The notes: generated by a model from the letters alone, not told the origin. Positions 21,501 through 34,019 are shown, counted from the stretch's first letter. The stretch: 64,000 nt of DNA from Poa pratensis (GCA_947311845.1 CAMZMU010000059.1:42478982-42542981); one strand, 5' to 3'. A program made the numbers and translations.

Positions 21501-22480
21501 ATAAGAAAATGAGTGGGAGCTCAGTTGCATTCCTAGTTCTATATGTGGATGATATATTACTGATTGGGGATAATGTGGATCTTTTAAAAAGCGTGAATGA
21601 ATATTTAAACAGTAATTTTTTATGAAGGACTTAGGAGAATCTGCATACGTATTAGACATTAAAATCTATCGTGATAGATCGAGACGCCTATTAGCATTAA
21701 GTTAAAGTACTTACCTTGATAAGATATTGAAGAAGTTCGATATGGATAAGGCAAAGAAAGGTTTTCTGCCAGTTATCAAGGGTAAAGCATTGAGCCTGGC
21801 TCAGTGTCTAGTGACAGCTCATGATAAGGCTGATGTCGATGGCACTCACTATGCTTTAGTCATAGGATCGATCATGTATGCCATGTTAAGTACTCGACCC
21901 GATGTAGCATTGGCTCTTAGTTTGACGAGCCGATTCCAAAGTAATCTTGGCAAGGATCATTGGATAGCTGTTAAGACCATTCTGAAATATCTTAAGCGAA
22001 CCAAGGAAATGTTTCTGGTTTATGGAGGTTGTGAAGAAGAACTTGGTGTAACAGGTTACGTTGATGCAAGTTTTAGCACAGATCTAGATGACTCGAAATC
22101 TCAGACAGGATATGTGTTTAAGGTGAACGGAGGCGCTGAGAGCTGGAGAAGTGGGAAGCAACCCATAGTAGCCCAATCTACAATGGAATCGGAGTATATT
22201 GCTGCTGATGATGCTGCAAATGAAGCTGTTTGGCAACCCATAGTAGCCCAATCTACAATGGAATCGGAGTATATTGCTGCTGCTGATGCTGCAAATGAAG
22301 CTGTTTGGCTGATAAAGTTCGTCATCGAGCAAGGAGAGTTCCCAAGCGCGCAAGACCCTGTGAACCTCTACTGCGACAACACAGGCGTCATTGCCAACGT
22401 GAAGGAACCAAGGTCTCACTCAACTGCCAAACACATTCTCCGACGCTTCCATGTGATAAGATAGTATGTCAAGGAAGGCG
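18595..22480 (+). pseudogene. Copia A gag-pol pseudogene
   Basis: Gag opens at 18595 (MSRPTFNL) but shifts frame within about 50 codons; further gag pieces follow at 18708-18998 and 19173-19400. The zinc knuckle CFYCKGDGHWKRNC is at about 19309-19350. The protease motif VFDTGSVAHIC follows at about 19460. Integrase has HLGHIGIKRM, CEPCLMGK and the DVCGPM/TDDLSRYGY region. RT retains FKKKTDADG, QIDVKTTFL and YVDDILL (about 21543). RNase H holds YVDASF and QSTMESEYIAA. Many stops and frameshifts relative to copia B show decay. RNase H is interrupted after 22493 by solo LTR 2. Confidence 0.88.
22159..22308 (+). repeat. 75-bp in-frame tandem duplication in RNase H
   Basis: Two adjacent 75-bp copies (22159-22233 and 22234-22308) each encode QPIVAQSTMESEYIAA plus nine more residues. 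They differ at a codon (GAT versus GCT). Copia B has a single copy. The duplication spans the RNase H active-site region, so it would disrupt the enzyme. Confidence 0.92.
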
Positions 22481-22493
22481 ATGTAAAGATTTG

Positions 22494-23913
22494 TGATACG
22501 TCTCAAACGTATCTATAATTTTTGATGTTCCATGCTTGTTTTATATCAAATGTCACATGTTTCTTCTAAAGTTTATATCATTTTATGACATTTATTAGAC
22601 TAACCTATTAACCTAGTGCCCAGTGCCAGTTTCTGTCTGTTTTGTCTGTTTATTGCAGAAAAGACCCAAAAATGGAAGTGCTCGGAATGGGATGAAAATT
22701 TACGTGATTTATTTCCAGCACAAATAAGCCACGGAGCCAGAAGACCAGCTGCAGATGGGCCCCACAGCCGGCACATGACCTCACGGCATGGCCAGGTACT
22801 ACCCCGTGCTGTGGGCCCGCTTGCCCCACCAGAGCACCGCCTTACGCCGCCTCTTCGCCTATAAAATCACTCATGACCTAAAAATGCGAGAGGACCGAAG
22901 ACTTTTCCCAGATTCGACTCCGATCTCCGCCGCCACCAAAAACCCTAATTCGGAGGACAGAAGTCTCTGTTCCGGGACCCTGCCGGGACGGGGAAGTTCC
23001 CCCGGAGCCATCTTCATCGCCATTGCTGCTTCCCATGATGAGGAGGGAGTAGTTCTTCATCGAGGCTGAGGGCCCTACCTGTAGCTATGTGGTTTATCTC
23101 TCTCTCCCATTGTGTGATCTTTATGTGATCATGAGCATTGTAATCTTGTTGAATTCATAGATGTTTCCCCTTCATTATGTTATGGATATGCTACTCAATT
23201 GGTTTTATCATTATAATTTCCAGAGTCATTGTTCAGAACACAAAGCCTTGGTGACAATGCGGGTGGCGTGTGTGACTCTACCAGGATAATGGATTAGAGG
23301 GATATTTACCATGAGTTGTTCTTTGTGTTGGATGTCATTGTGAAATCATGGTGTTTGTTTACTCAGACTTTAAGGTGTGCTTTTGTAGCCCTACGTAGTA
23401 GTAATGATGTTCGTTATCCAGCAGAAGAATAGTTCCGAGTAGCACCTAAGTTGCATATTGAAGAGAAAGTATTTATATGTGTTCAGTTATATTATTATTG
23501 TTGAGAGTGACCACTAGTGAAAGTATGATCCCTAGGCCTTGTTTCCAAGCATCAAAACAACGTTTATTTCCAGTTATGCTGCCTGTTCGCTCGCTGCCAT
23601 TTTTATCACAGACTACATATACCACTTGTTAATATCCATATCACCTGCATTTTACTATCTCTTCGCCGAACTAGTGCACCTATAGATCTGACAAGTGTAT
23701 TAGGTGTGTAAGTGTATTAGGTGTGTTGGGGACACAAGAGACTTCTTGTATCTTAATTGCAGGGTTGCTTGAGAGGAATATCTTTGACCTCTACCTCCAT
23801 GAGTTCGATAAACCTTGGGTTACTCACTTAAGGGAAATTTGTTGTTGGTCTACAAATCTCTGCACTTGGAGGCCCAACACTGTCTACAAGAATAGAACTT
23901 ATAGTAGACATCA
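22494..23913 (+). repeat. Solo LTR 2 (gypsy-like, TGATACGTCTC...AGACATCA)
   Basis: A 1420-bp unit with TG...CA ends and an exact 5-bp TSD, ATTTG (22489-22493 and 23914-23918). It splits the copia A sequence that is continuous in copia B (about 38883). A TATA box CTATAAAATC lies at about 22859. The first 30 bp resemble solo LTR 1, but the bodies differ. No internal region remains. Confidence 0.9.
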
Positions 23914-24065
23914 ATTTGCAAAATACATACGGATCTGAATGTTGCAGATTCGCTGACGAAACCTCTTCCACGAGACAAGCATGATAAACACCAAGATGAT
24001 ATAGGTGTTAGGCTTTTACCAAGTTGTAAACTAGATTAAATTGTACTCTACTGCAAGTGGGAGAC

Positions 24066-25704
24066 TGTTGGAGATATGTCCTAGAGGCAATTAATAAAGA
24101 TATTTTATTTGTCATATCTCAATTGTTAATAATAAGTTTTTGTACCATGCTATAACTGTATTAAATGAAGACTTTAATGCACGTGTGGTATGTAAACAAC
24201 CAGGTCCCTAGTAGACTCTTAAATAGTCCATTGGGCAACCGATGATCAAGGTTTCCTGATCATGGACATTTATTTCAATTGATAATGGAGTCATGTCATT
24301 AGGTGAATGATGTGATGGACACACACCCAAGATTTATAGAAACGTAGTGTTCATACCTTTGACCATGAGATCATATTTAATCGCTGCTTCCGGAAGGTGC
24401 TTTGATTGCATCAAACGTCATGTCTTATTTAGCGTGACATTAAAGGTGTCCCTTTCGCATATCCGAAGGAAGTGGTAGAGGCGAGAGATCAAGAGCGGGA
24501 TTTGCCAATCCACATAGCAGGATAGATATGCTGGACCCACTCGGTGAGATTACATCAATAAGCTTGCAAGCATGTGACTAGGTCACGGGGATGTGATATC
24601 ACAGACGAGTAAAGATAGAATTGTCAAGTGACGAGATCAAGCTCGATAATCGTGATACCGGAGAACGAGTCTCGGACAATCTAAGTAACGCTAGGCAAAA
24701 GGTTGAAACTGGACGTCTAAGGTTCAAACGATAAAAAGACATTCGTGGACGCACAGGGGCTATCACGGCAGTCCAGCCACCGCTGATAGTCATTGATTGG
24801 AGAACATGTCTCGATCATGTCTGGAGTGATCTCGAACCGTAGGGTGGCACACTTAAGGGTAGGCGACAGTTTTATAAAGATTGGATATTAGGAGAAACTT
24901 CAGGAGAACACCGGAAGTGTTCCGGGACATGTCCGATGATGATCGGAGGGCAAAGAAATAAGTTTCGGAGCTCGAATAAATTAAATAATACGTATTTAAT
25001 ATTAATAAGTGTAATTAATGTTTAAATATATTTTTTTTATTTTTTTTCGAATTTTAAAGACATTTTCACCTAGATGGGCCTTAGAGGCCCATTAGTGGAA
25101 AAACCCCAAAAGGAAAAAAGGGGGAGGGGCGGCCAGCCCAGGTGGGCCACATGGGGATCACCTAGGGCCGGCGCACCAGCCATAGTGCGGCTGGCCATGT
25201 GGGAATAGTCCCACATGGCCAGGCCAGCAAAGTTGGCTGCCCTCCTCCTCCTTTAAATAGGGATGCACCCTTGCCTGGAAATTCATCCCATCTTCTTCTT
25301 CTTATCTCCTACCTTGAGTGTGGTTCCGTTTCTGGAGCTGCGTACGAGGAGAGAAGTTTCTCCACCGTACGCACACCGCCGTGCTGCTGGATCCAAGTCT
25401 TCGCTTCCGCTGCTACGCTGGATCTGGAGCCCGGAGGTTGTCGTCTACTCCGTACGTGTGTAGAGCTACGAGGTGCTACACGTGTGGCACTGGAAGTACG
25501 TCTTCTTCCTCTACATGACCTTGAGGTCAGCGTCGTCGGCTTCATCAACAACGCTTGTGCGGGAGCGTAATCTCCGCTTTCGGTCTACAAGGGTATGTAC
25601 ATCGATCTCCTCCGTCATAGTATATCTGCATAGTAATAGATTCTGGCTAGTTTAAGGTTATCGTTGTTAGGATTTTTTTTGTTTTCTGCTTACGATTCCC
25701 TTCA
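24066..25704 (+). repeat. 3' LTR of copia A
   Basis: A 1639-bp LTR from TGTTGGAGATATG to CCCTTCA, immediately followed by the target duplication CTTGC and the resumption of the Harbinger reading frame. Confidence 0.9.
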
Positions 25705-26265
25705 CTTGCGACCAACGACGACGATGAGAATGAGATGGTCATGGCCGCATTTCTAGATGTGGCAGTCAAGGCAGACGTGGTGCCAAAGTTTGGAGGATCA
25801 GCGAAGGGGCGAAAGGCCAACAAGGAACGTAACAGAGCAACTGGGCACATGCTCTTGTACAGCGACTACTTTGCCGCGAACCCGACAAACTTTCATCATG
25901 AATTTCGCCGGCGCTTTAGGATGAGCAGGGACGTGTTCAGGAGGATCATGCATGGCGTTCGGGAATACAATCACTACTTTGAGCTGAAGAGAGATTGCAC
26001 CGGCCTCCTTGGGTTTTCATCTCTTCAGAAATGCACGACGGTCATATGGTGCCTTGCTTATGGAGTTCCCGCCGATTCGTTGGATGACTATCTCCGTATG
26101 TATGAGTCCAACACCGTCGAAGGCACCTACAAATTTTGTAGGGCAGTTGTGAAAGTGTTCGGAGAATAATATCTAAGATCACCAAATGAGGCAGACACAG
26201 CTCGTCTCTTGGCACAAGGCCAAGCAAGAGGATTTCCAGGGATGGTTGGAAGCATCGATTGCATG
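25705..26265 (+). pseudogene. Harbinger transposase, N-terminal and first catalytic segment
   Basis: The frame resumes after copia A and encodes KADVVPKFGGSAKGRK, then HEFRRRFRMSRDVFRRI, TVIWCLAYGVPADSLDDYLR and the conserved YLRSPN...RGFPGM stretch leading to GSIDCM with the first catalytic Asp. A TAA at 26167-26169 interrupts FGE*YLRSPN, probably from a CAA codon. The piece ends at the hAT insertion; ATTGCATG (26258-26265) is duplicated there. Confidence 0.9.
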
Positions 26266-26311
26266 CAGGCCCGTCGATGAGCATGAGCGAGGTGAGCGAC
26301 CGATCAGGGCC

Positions 26312-29300
26312 TGTGACACCCCTCCCTGGCACATATCACCAGAGAGGCAGTCGTCCCGTGCGCCATCCCAAGATAACTGGCCGCACGTCACAACAGTGTA
26401 ACATAATGGAAATCATTACACAATCAGGCACATCAGTGCTACAAATGTTTTACAAGGCCATCAAGGAATGACGAAATATCAATCCCAACATGGCACGATA
26501 CAGAGTTTTAACTGGCAGCGGAAGACATATGAGAGGCTACGGCTTGGAGCGGCTCCACTCCACAGGTTCTGGCTGGGCTACTGATCCTAGCACGCTCTTG
26601 CTCCATGTCCTTGCTAAGGTAGAAGATGAATTCTCGACAAAACCTAGCCACAATCACAAGGCCCGTGAGTACATTATTATGCACTCAGCAAGTATCGTCC
26701 CTCACCACAAACAATCCAACAATCATGCAACAAGGTATACACTGGAAATAAAATCCTACAACATGTCAAGGGTATTCTAGATACATGACATAAAAGTAGC
26801 ATGGCATTGACAACCAAACATGTCATAAGCAAGCAACGGGGGTATCACCAGTGCAGAGTCCAAGCCAGGTGGGGTTGGATCGTGCACCGGCAATCATACA
26901 AAGGGCTTACCTGTGATGAGTAGACGAGGGTACCAGTTGGTACCAAGTAACATAACAATGCCTGTCAGCACAACTAGGCCCAACGGCCATGCTACATCTG
27001 TCAACTGCTAGGCCCACTGGCCTCATCCTTTCACTTGGGCATGCACGGTTGATGTGGGCTCTGGCCTAACTATAGGCTTCCCAACGCATCACACCGCCAC
27101 CCCTAAGCTTGGTTCACAATCACATCTCAAGTAACATTCCCTGCATCATCTTATTGTTCATTTAATGAAATCAGGTTGTTCATCTTACTTTCAAACAGAA
27201 CTTATGTTTAACCTCCTGACTCGACAAAGACAATAGTGTGACCGACACTGAACTGTTGTTCCATAACCTTGGAACTAGGCTAGATATCTAGATTTACACT
27301 CTCGAGAGGTTGCAATACTTCACTCATCTAAGTGGATCATTATCAACCGGTACTTTAGGATCACGTCCTTAAGACGGTCTGATACACTCACTCAACCGTT
27401 CACGCCATCAAGACACTCCCTATATAGCCACCGACATAACTATATGCCTTATGCAGAAGTGAATCCGGCACGTTCCCAACTATGGGCAACGCCTAGCTCC
27501 AGAACCTTCGCAAGACTAGCCCCGACCAACTATGGTAACCGACTAGACTTGCCAAAAGGGTGGCATCAAAGGAGGCTCGACAGGATTACGTAGGTCAAGG
27601 CCCGCCCATGTGAGCGACAGTGGTAGTGCTTTCGATGTTCAGATTAGTGGCACTATGGACTGACCCTATCGAAGTTTGGAGGGGTGTTTCATTTAATCAA
27701 GTTTCATCATAACCAGTCCAAACAACAGGGGATTAGTCCAACACAACAATCACAACAACAGAATCATATAACATCAAACAACAAGGCATTAGCAACATAA
27801 CATTTGCAGGTATAGATATCAACATAACAATAATAACAATGCCCGGGTGACTGTGGCGGGAGACCCGGCCGGTGTCACTCGGGGGTTAGTGTTCACAGAA
27901 TAATAGCTTAATATTTCAAACGGATGACGGTGGCGGGCAACCCGGCCGGTGTCACCGTAAATCAATCACAAAGTTGGTTTGCGGAGTCTGTTACGCTTCC
28001 GTTCCTCCACGCGCAAGTCTTTGGCGGCGTTACCGTCCGACCGTTGACCAGGAAGTGGGGATTTGGGCATATAGTCTCCAAAATGAACCGAAAAGCAATC
28101 ATAAGAAAGAGAGCATCCATTCCACTCGAGGATTACCTCGACGTGGTGTCAGCAATCTTGGCAAAAAGAACCAAATGGAAAGTCAGCTCCCAAGCGTCGC
28201 AGTCCGGGTGGTCTACGCCAACCATATTTGACGGAGGGACAAAGCAAATAACTCTTTTGGCGAATGCCCCCAACTCCGAGGATCATAAGACGACATTCGT
28301 CCGCTCCTCACCTCGGCGAAGAAGAAAGAAGCAAACAAAGCCCCGCAAGCGCGAGACGCACAGTTGTAATAATTCCCCCCATTCCTTTGACTGAGGCGGG
28401 AGACCCGGCCATTGTCTCGGGAATGTGAGTGTTGCACAGATAAGCAGTTATGAAGTGGTGCAATAATTTAAATGCAATATGGCATACATACAACAATACA
28501 ATGCTCATATAAAATATGGACAGCATACAGACATGCAATGATAATAGCAGACAGACATAGCAATCGAACAGGAGACAGACATAAAATATAACAGTAGACA
28601 GACATAACACACGGCATGACATTAAGCAAACAAACAAACATTGCGGGACTGATCGCAGCAAGGGGTTAGCTTGCCTGAAAACTCGGCTCCAGATGGTTCG
28701 GGGAGGTCTCGTACTCGTCGAGGGTCGGGGTCTTGACGAACGCCTGAACCCCGGGGGGGTCAAACAACACATCAACATAGGCCACAAAATAAATAATTCC
28801 AAAAATGGAAAAGGACAGCTCCACTGGATAACTCTCCTCAAACCATGAATTTAGGAATTTGAATCGCCTCAATCGGAGCTACGGTTAAAAAGATGATGAC
28901 GTGCGAAAATTAGCTATCCGCTGCTCACCCTGGAAAAAAAAAGAACGGGCTGAATCTGACTGGGCCGGGCCGATCGCGTGTTTCTCTGAAAATACGTCTT
29001 CTCTGCGGGAAAGCGGAAAGCGTGGAACCCGCTTCCACTTAACTGACGTGGCAGCTGGGCCAGGCTGGGCCCGCCTGTCGGCGACACCAGCTCGCCACGC
29101 TGGCTGCCAGCTGGCCATCTCTCCCCTTGCGCCAAAGAGATGCGGGACGAGGCCCGACTCGGGCGTGTTGGGGCACCGTGGCCACCGGAGCTGGCCGCCG
29201 CGGCCGCTCTGGAGCACGCCGCCGAGCTTCGAGGTGCTGGGGAGGACCGCCCATCCGTGCCGAGCCCGAGGAGGGAGGCCACGGGTACGGGGAGGTATGG

Positions 29301-31031
29301 GGGGGTGTCACCACGGCGCGCGCTCGGCGAGTTCGCCGCCGGCGGTCGAGGATGGAGACGAGGCTACGGGCTGCCAAACGTTGAACTTCTTTGACTGGGA
29401 GGGAGAGGGGATCGAGGGGAACCTCGGTGCAGGTTTAATCGAAGAACAGCTCGGCCTAATGCTCGCCACGCTCGACGAATCGTCGGCGACGACCACGGCC
29501 GAATCGGAGCAGGGCTCCGCCGTTCCTCGATTAAAAGAGCAAGCGGGTTCCAGGGGGGGAAATAGGGATGTGTGGTGTGCCTGGAGGCTGCCAGGGAGCT
29601 TCTTTTATAGCGCGGGGGGGGGGGGGGGCAGGGGCAGGGGCACGGGGTGGTTGCCATGGCGACGTGTCGGAGCTCTCGCGGCCACAGAAGAGGAGGGGAA
29701 GGATAAGGGCGCCGCGCTGGGGCTACAGAGGGGGCACGAGGGGTTACTGGAGTGGCGGTGCGTCGCGTAGCTCTTGGAGGCGTACTGTGCCGTCGGTGCG
29801 GCGTGTAGCTGCTGTCGGCGGCGAGGTGTCGAGCTGAGGAAGGGGAAGCTCGAGCAAGGGGAAGGGGGGGCCTGGCCACGGCTGGCTTGCCGGAGCCACG
29901 GGGCAGCAAGGGGAGAGGGGGGGGGGCGCTCGGGCACGGCTTCACTCCGCAGGGCAGCGAGGCAGCGAGCGACGGGGAGAGGACATGGGCAAGCCGGCGG
30001 GCACGTCCTGGCGCTCCAGAGCGCGCCACGGTCGGCACTGCCGCGTCCCCGACGATTGGATGCTCCAAACACAAAGAAGTTGGTACTACGGTGCTCACCA
30101 GATCAAGGCAAACACAAACAAACAAGAAATCATCAATGTTGCAACACTTTGCAGAATAAAATTTTCAGAAAACAAAAAATGCAGCAGGTGTTCGATGAAA
30201 TGTTAGGGGCCTTGCCCATCTCAGAAAAATTCCCAAAAATTACCACGGCCTCGGTTTGGTGTAGGGAGGGTGTCTATGAAGTTGGAATCATTTGGGTCAT
30301 GGGAAATTGGTTTTCCATATGATGTCCAAAATGGCCATAATGGATTGATTTGAGAAAAATGGGGTTCCATGCTTCATCTTGGGGTGATCTCCTGGATTTG
30401 TGTCTCTAAAGACCAATTGGTCAACATGTTCAAGTATCATGGTAATTGGAATTTTCTAGGTTTAGGTTTGTTTGAAAAACTTGAATTGGCATCAATTTGG
30501 GCTTACAAAGGAAGTGGTCTAAATATTGCTCAAATGGGTTTGTCTCCGAAATATGAAATGCAGGAAATGCCAAAATATGCATTCCCTGAATTTATCAGAA
30601 TTATTGGAGGTTCCTAGCTTGGTTAAAACATTTCTGGGCTAGAAATGGCAGTTTTGAAATTATTGGCTAACTTGGAAATATTGCATTGGGGTATGCAATA
30701 TTTTTGCATGGGTTGTCTTTATATGGACATGGGGTCCTCTAGTATTTTTGGTGGAATTTTTAGAGCTATGGAAATGGGCTTTCCTTTTGTAGGTGGAAGA
30801 AAAGGATTAAAAGGTTCCGATAATTAGGGCTAGGGTTTTTCGGAGAAAACCTGAGCACAAAAATTATCAGGGGTGACGGAGTGGTTTGTGGGCTTATGGG
30901 AAATTTCGAGAAAGAATTTCCAAGTCAATTCATCTTCAAAAGTTTTGGAGAAACATTTAGAATAAGAGGAAAAGTTTTTTAGGTGTCAGGAAACACCACT
31001 AAAACTAGGTTTGAATTTTCGGGGTGTTACA
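26312..31031 (-). repeat. 4.7-kb solo LTR of a gypsy-like element, minus orientation
   Basis: On the minus strand the unit starts TGTAACACCCC and ends GGGTGTCACA, with an exact 5-bp TSD GGGCC (26307-26311 and 31032-31036). A TATA box GCTATAAAAG lies on the minus strand at about 29603-29612. No internal second copy of the termini and no pol motifs were seen, so it looks like one very long LTR. It holds a G15 run (about 29614-29628). CGGGAGACCCGGCC-like words recur at about 27858, 27930 and 28395. Long GC-rich frames at 28901-29770 are probably chance. Confidence 0.72.
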
Positions 31032-31113
31032 GGGCCCCAAAAAATTTAGGGCCCCCAAATCGCGATTAGTTAGCAGGGATTAAGCGTTGTCAGTGGGTAA
31101 CAAGAGTCTCGTA

Positions 31114-31206
31114 CTCCCTCCGATCTAAATTAGTTGTCTTTCATTTGTACAAAAGTGGATGTATCTTTTGTACAAATGAAAGACAACTAATTTGGAACGG
31201 AGGGAG
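31114..31206. mobile_element. Stowaway MITE (near-perfect hairpin)
   Basis: A 93-bp palindrome starts CTCCCTCCGATCTAAATTAG and ends with its near-complement, GGAACGGAGGGAG. TA flanks both sides, as for Tc1/Mariner-derived Stowaway elements. It lies in the hAT element. Confidence 0.92.
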
Positions 31207-32017
31207 TACGTCCGTATGACTTTGTTTTAGTGGAGAAAAAATGGAATAAGCACACGGCTGCACCGCAAGCAAATCACGCAACAGCAGCACTGCACCAGAC
31301 GCAAACCACGCAATGCGGCTTTCTGCTTGGTTTTCTAGTTCCAATCGTGAGACTCCGAGATCTGATCCAATCAGGCGACGCCGAGACGGCCGACGCCCAA
31401 CAAGACGAGCCCCAGATCGCAGCAGGAAAACACCCCTGTGTGGTGCTTGATTTCACCTACGCGGTTGCCGCAGTGATCCGACGACTGACGAGCCGAGCCT
31501 ACCGGCGCCTGACCATTCATCCAGACAAGATGTCGATCAGGTTAATAGCTGCTCCACCATGTCTCCATGGATTAATCAAATCCAGTCGATCGATTCCAAG
31601 TTTCAAGCCTTTCCAAGACTAATTTATTTTGTCATGTAACTCGTCATTCATCAAGCTATTAACTAAGTCTTAATCGAAGATAGCTAAACAAAAAAATCTT
31701 CTTCTATTTTTGTTTAGGAAATATCAGGACGTCAGGCCTCACGATCTTTATCATTATCAATAAATCTCTTATAATTAAAGGTTTGATCTCATTCCTATTA
31801 TATTTTCTTGATTAAGTTTACACATTTGATTGGATTCTTTATGTTTGTTTATAAGGAAGAATCATGAACTTTTGCCCTACATTTACTTTTTACCATTAAT
31901 TTCTTATATAATTCTGAATATTGTATTAAATAGCAAGTTATATGATTAAGTGAAAGTATGGTTTAGTTCTATTTGCTAAACATTTTCTAAACCAAATTAG
32001 GGCCCATTTGCAATTCT

Positions 32018-32173
32018 CACTGGCAACGGCGGAGCTGCATGTAACCAGGGGGTTGCATAGGACACCGATTAATTTTTTTCTTTGCAAAAGAGCAGTTTTT
32101 CACCACATGTGCACCTCTCACAAGATGGGTTTTTCTTTGTTGTGTTATATGCTCTAGCTCCGCCACTACACAT
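32018..32173. mobile_element. Short hAT-type inverted-repeat element (candidate)
   Basis: Left CACTGGCAACGGCGGAGCT and right AGCTCCGCCACTACAC resemble the CAGTGGCGGAGCT terminus common in plant hAT MITEs. The left copy carries a small insertion. No target duplication was confirmed, so the boundaries are tentative. Confidence 0.35.
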
Positions 32174-32203
32174 CGGGGCCCCCAATTTCTAGAAACGGCC
32201 CTG

Positions 32204-32466
32204 ATTGCATGCATTGGAATTGGAAGAACTGCCCATTCGCTTGGCAGGGGATGTATAAGTCAAGACATCACGGAAAGTGAAGTGTCATACTTGAGGTCGT
32301 GGCAGATTATGATCTTTGGATCTGGCATGCGTTTTTGACACGTCCGGTGCCGCCAATGACATCAATGTGCTCCAATGCTCCCCGATGTTTAAGAAACTTT
32401 GTGAAGGCCTAACTCCACCATGCAACTATGTGATCAATAGCCATGAGTACACCAAGGGGTACTACT
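32204..32466 (+). pseudogene. Harbinger transposase, central catalytic segment
   Basis: After the hAT element the frame continues HWNWKNCPFAWQGMYKS, directly joining GSIDCM of the preceding piece. Later it encodes DYDLWIWHAF and, after a one-base shift, NDINVLQCSPMF with the second catalytic Asp, then YVINSHEYTKGYY. There is a TGA after HHGK. The piece is cut by copia B at 32466. Confidence 0.88.
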
Positions 32467-34019
32467 CGTTGGAGATATGCCCTAGAGGCAATTAAGAAAG
32501 TGATTTTTTTGTCATATCTCAATTGTTCATAATATGTTTGTGTACCATGCTATAACTGTATTACGCGGAAACATTAATACACGTGTGGTATGTAAACAAC
32601 CAGGTCCCTAGTAGCCTCTGTTTAACTAGTCCGTTGGGCAACAAATGATCAAGGTTTCCTGATCATGGATAATTACGTCGGTTGACAACGGAGTCATGTC
32701 ATTGGGTGAATGACGTGGTGGACATACCCAAAAGATATGGAAACGTAGTGCTCATACCTTCGACTGTGAGATCATATCAAATCACTGCTTCTGTAAGATG
32801 CTTTGATCGCATCAAACGGCATGTCTTATATAGCGTGACAATAAATGTGACACTTTCGGGTATCCGAAGGAAGCAGTGGAGGCGAGTGATCAAGAGCGGG
32901 ATTTGCCGATCCACATAGCAGGATAGATACTCTGGGCCACTCGGTGAGATTACATCAATGAGCTTGCAAGCATGTGACTATGTCACGGGGATGTAATATC
33001 ACAGACGAGTAAAAATAAATTTGTCAATGACAAGATCATGCTCGGTAATCGTGATACCGGAGAACGATGCTCGGACAATCTAAGTATCGCCAGGCAAAAG
33101 GATGAGACTGGACGTCTAAAGGTTCAAACGATAAAAAGATATTCGTGGACACACAGGCTATCATGGGTATCCAGATCCCGCTGTTAGTCATTGATCGGAG
33201 AACGTGTCTCGATCATGTCTGGAGTGATCTCAAACCGTATGGTAACACACTTAAGGGTAGGTGACGTTTTAATTAGATTGGATATAAGAGAGAAAGAAAC
33301 CGGAGACTCTGGAAGTGTTTCGGGACATGTCCGATGTTGATCGGAGGCAACAAAATATGTTTCGTAACCCGAATGAATTAAATAATATGTATTTAATATT
33401 AATAAATGTTATTAGTGATTAAATATATTTTTATTTAATTAATTTCGAATTTTTAAAGACATTAAACCTAAATGGGCCTTAGAGGCCCATTAGGGAAAAC
33501 CCCAAAAGGGAAAATGAAAAAAAAGGGAGAGGAGGCCAGCCGCCCTAGGTGGGCCGCCTACCTCCTCCTTTAAATAGGTGACCCCCCATGCCTTGGAAAT
33601 TCACCCATCTCCTTCTTCTTCTCTCCTACCTTGAGCGTGGTTCCGTTTCTGGAGCTGCGTACGGGGAGGGAAGTCTCTCCACTATACGCACACCGCCGTG
33701 CTGCTAGATCCAATCTTCCGCTTCCGCTGCTCTGCTAGATCTGGAGCCCGGAGGTCGTCATCTACACCGTACGTGTGTGGAACTACGAGGCGCTACTCGG
33801 GTAGCGTTGGGAGTACGTCTACTTCCTCTACACGACCTTGAGGTCGGCTTCGTCGGCTTCATCGACAACGTTTGTGCGGGAACGTAATCCCGCTTTCGGT
33901 CTACAAGGGTATGTACTCCGTTCTCCTTCGTATAGTATATGTGCATAGTTATATATCTTGTCTAATTTCTGGTTATCGTCTGTAGGAAATTTTTTGTTTT
34001 CTGTCTACGACCCCCTTCA
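32467..34019 (+). repeat. 5' LTR of copia B
   Basis: About 1.55 kb, beginning (C)GTTGGAGATATG and ending CCCCCTTCA, followed by one base and the primer site TGGTATCAGAGC at 34021. A TTTAAATAGG box lies at about 33569. Confidence 0.9.

Larger units (their letters stand above)
15030..25704 (+). mobile_element. Copia LTR retrotransposon A (Angela/BARE-1-like), with two solo LTRs inside
   Basis: LTRs are 15030-17549 and 24066-25704, both starting TGTTGGAGATATG. The TSD CTTGC is exact (15025-15029 and 25705-25709). A primer site TGGTATCAGAGC (tRNA-Met type) starts at 17551, and a purine-rich GCAAGTGGGAGAC precedes the 3' LTR. Gag, protease, integrase, RT and RNase H remnants lie between. The element is about 10.7 kb, or about 8.3 kb without the inserted solo LTRs (15180-16094, 22494-23913). 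It sits in the Harbinger transposase. Family placement is by recognition of LTR and gag, not by alignment. Confidence 0.9.
26266..32203. mobile_element. hAT element inserted in the Harbinger transposase
   Basis: Ends CAGGCCCGT (left) and ACGGCCCTG (right) are inverted repeats, flanked by an exact 8-bp TSD ATTGCATG (26258-26265 and 32204-32211). Without the nested 4.7-kb LTR the element is about 1.2 kb, so it is non-autonomous. Its body (31032-32203) is AT-rich to the right and contains a Stowaway hairpin and a further CAGTGGCGGAGC-type inverted-repeat piece. A 130-codon frame at 31230-31622 has no recognised domain. Confidence 0.88.

Noticed and set aside
28901..29770. 289-codon open frame in the GC-rich part of the 4.7-kb LTR
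   Set aside because: Frames are open in most phases because of high GC, there is no recognisable domain, and the region is the U3 of a minus-strand LTR.
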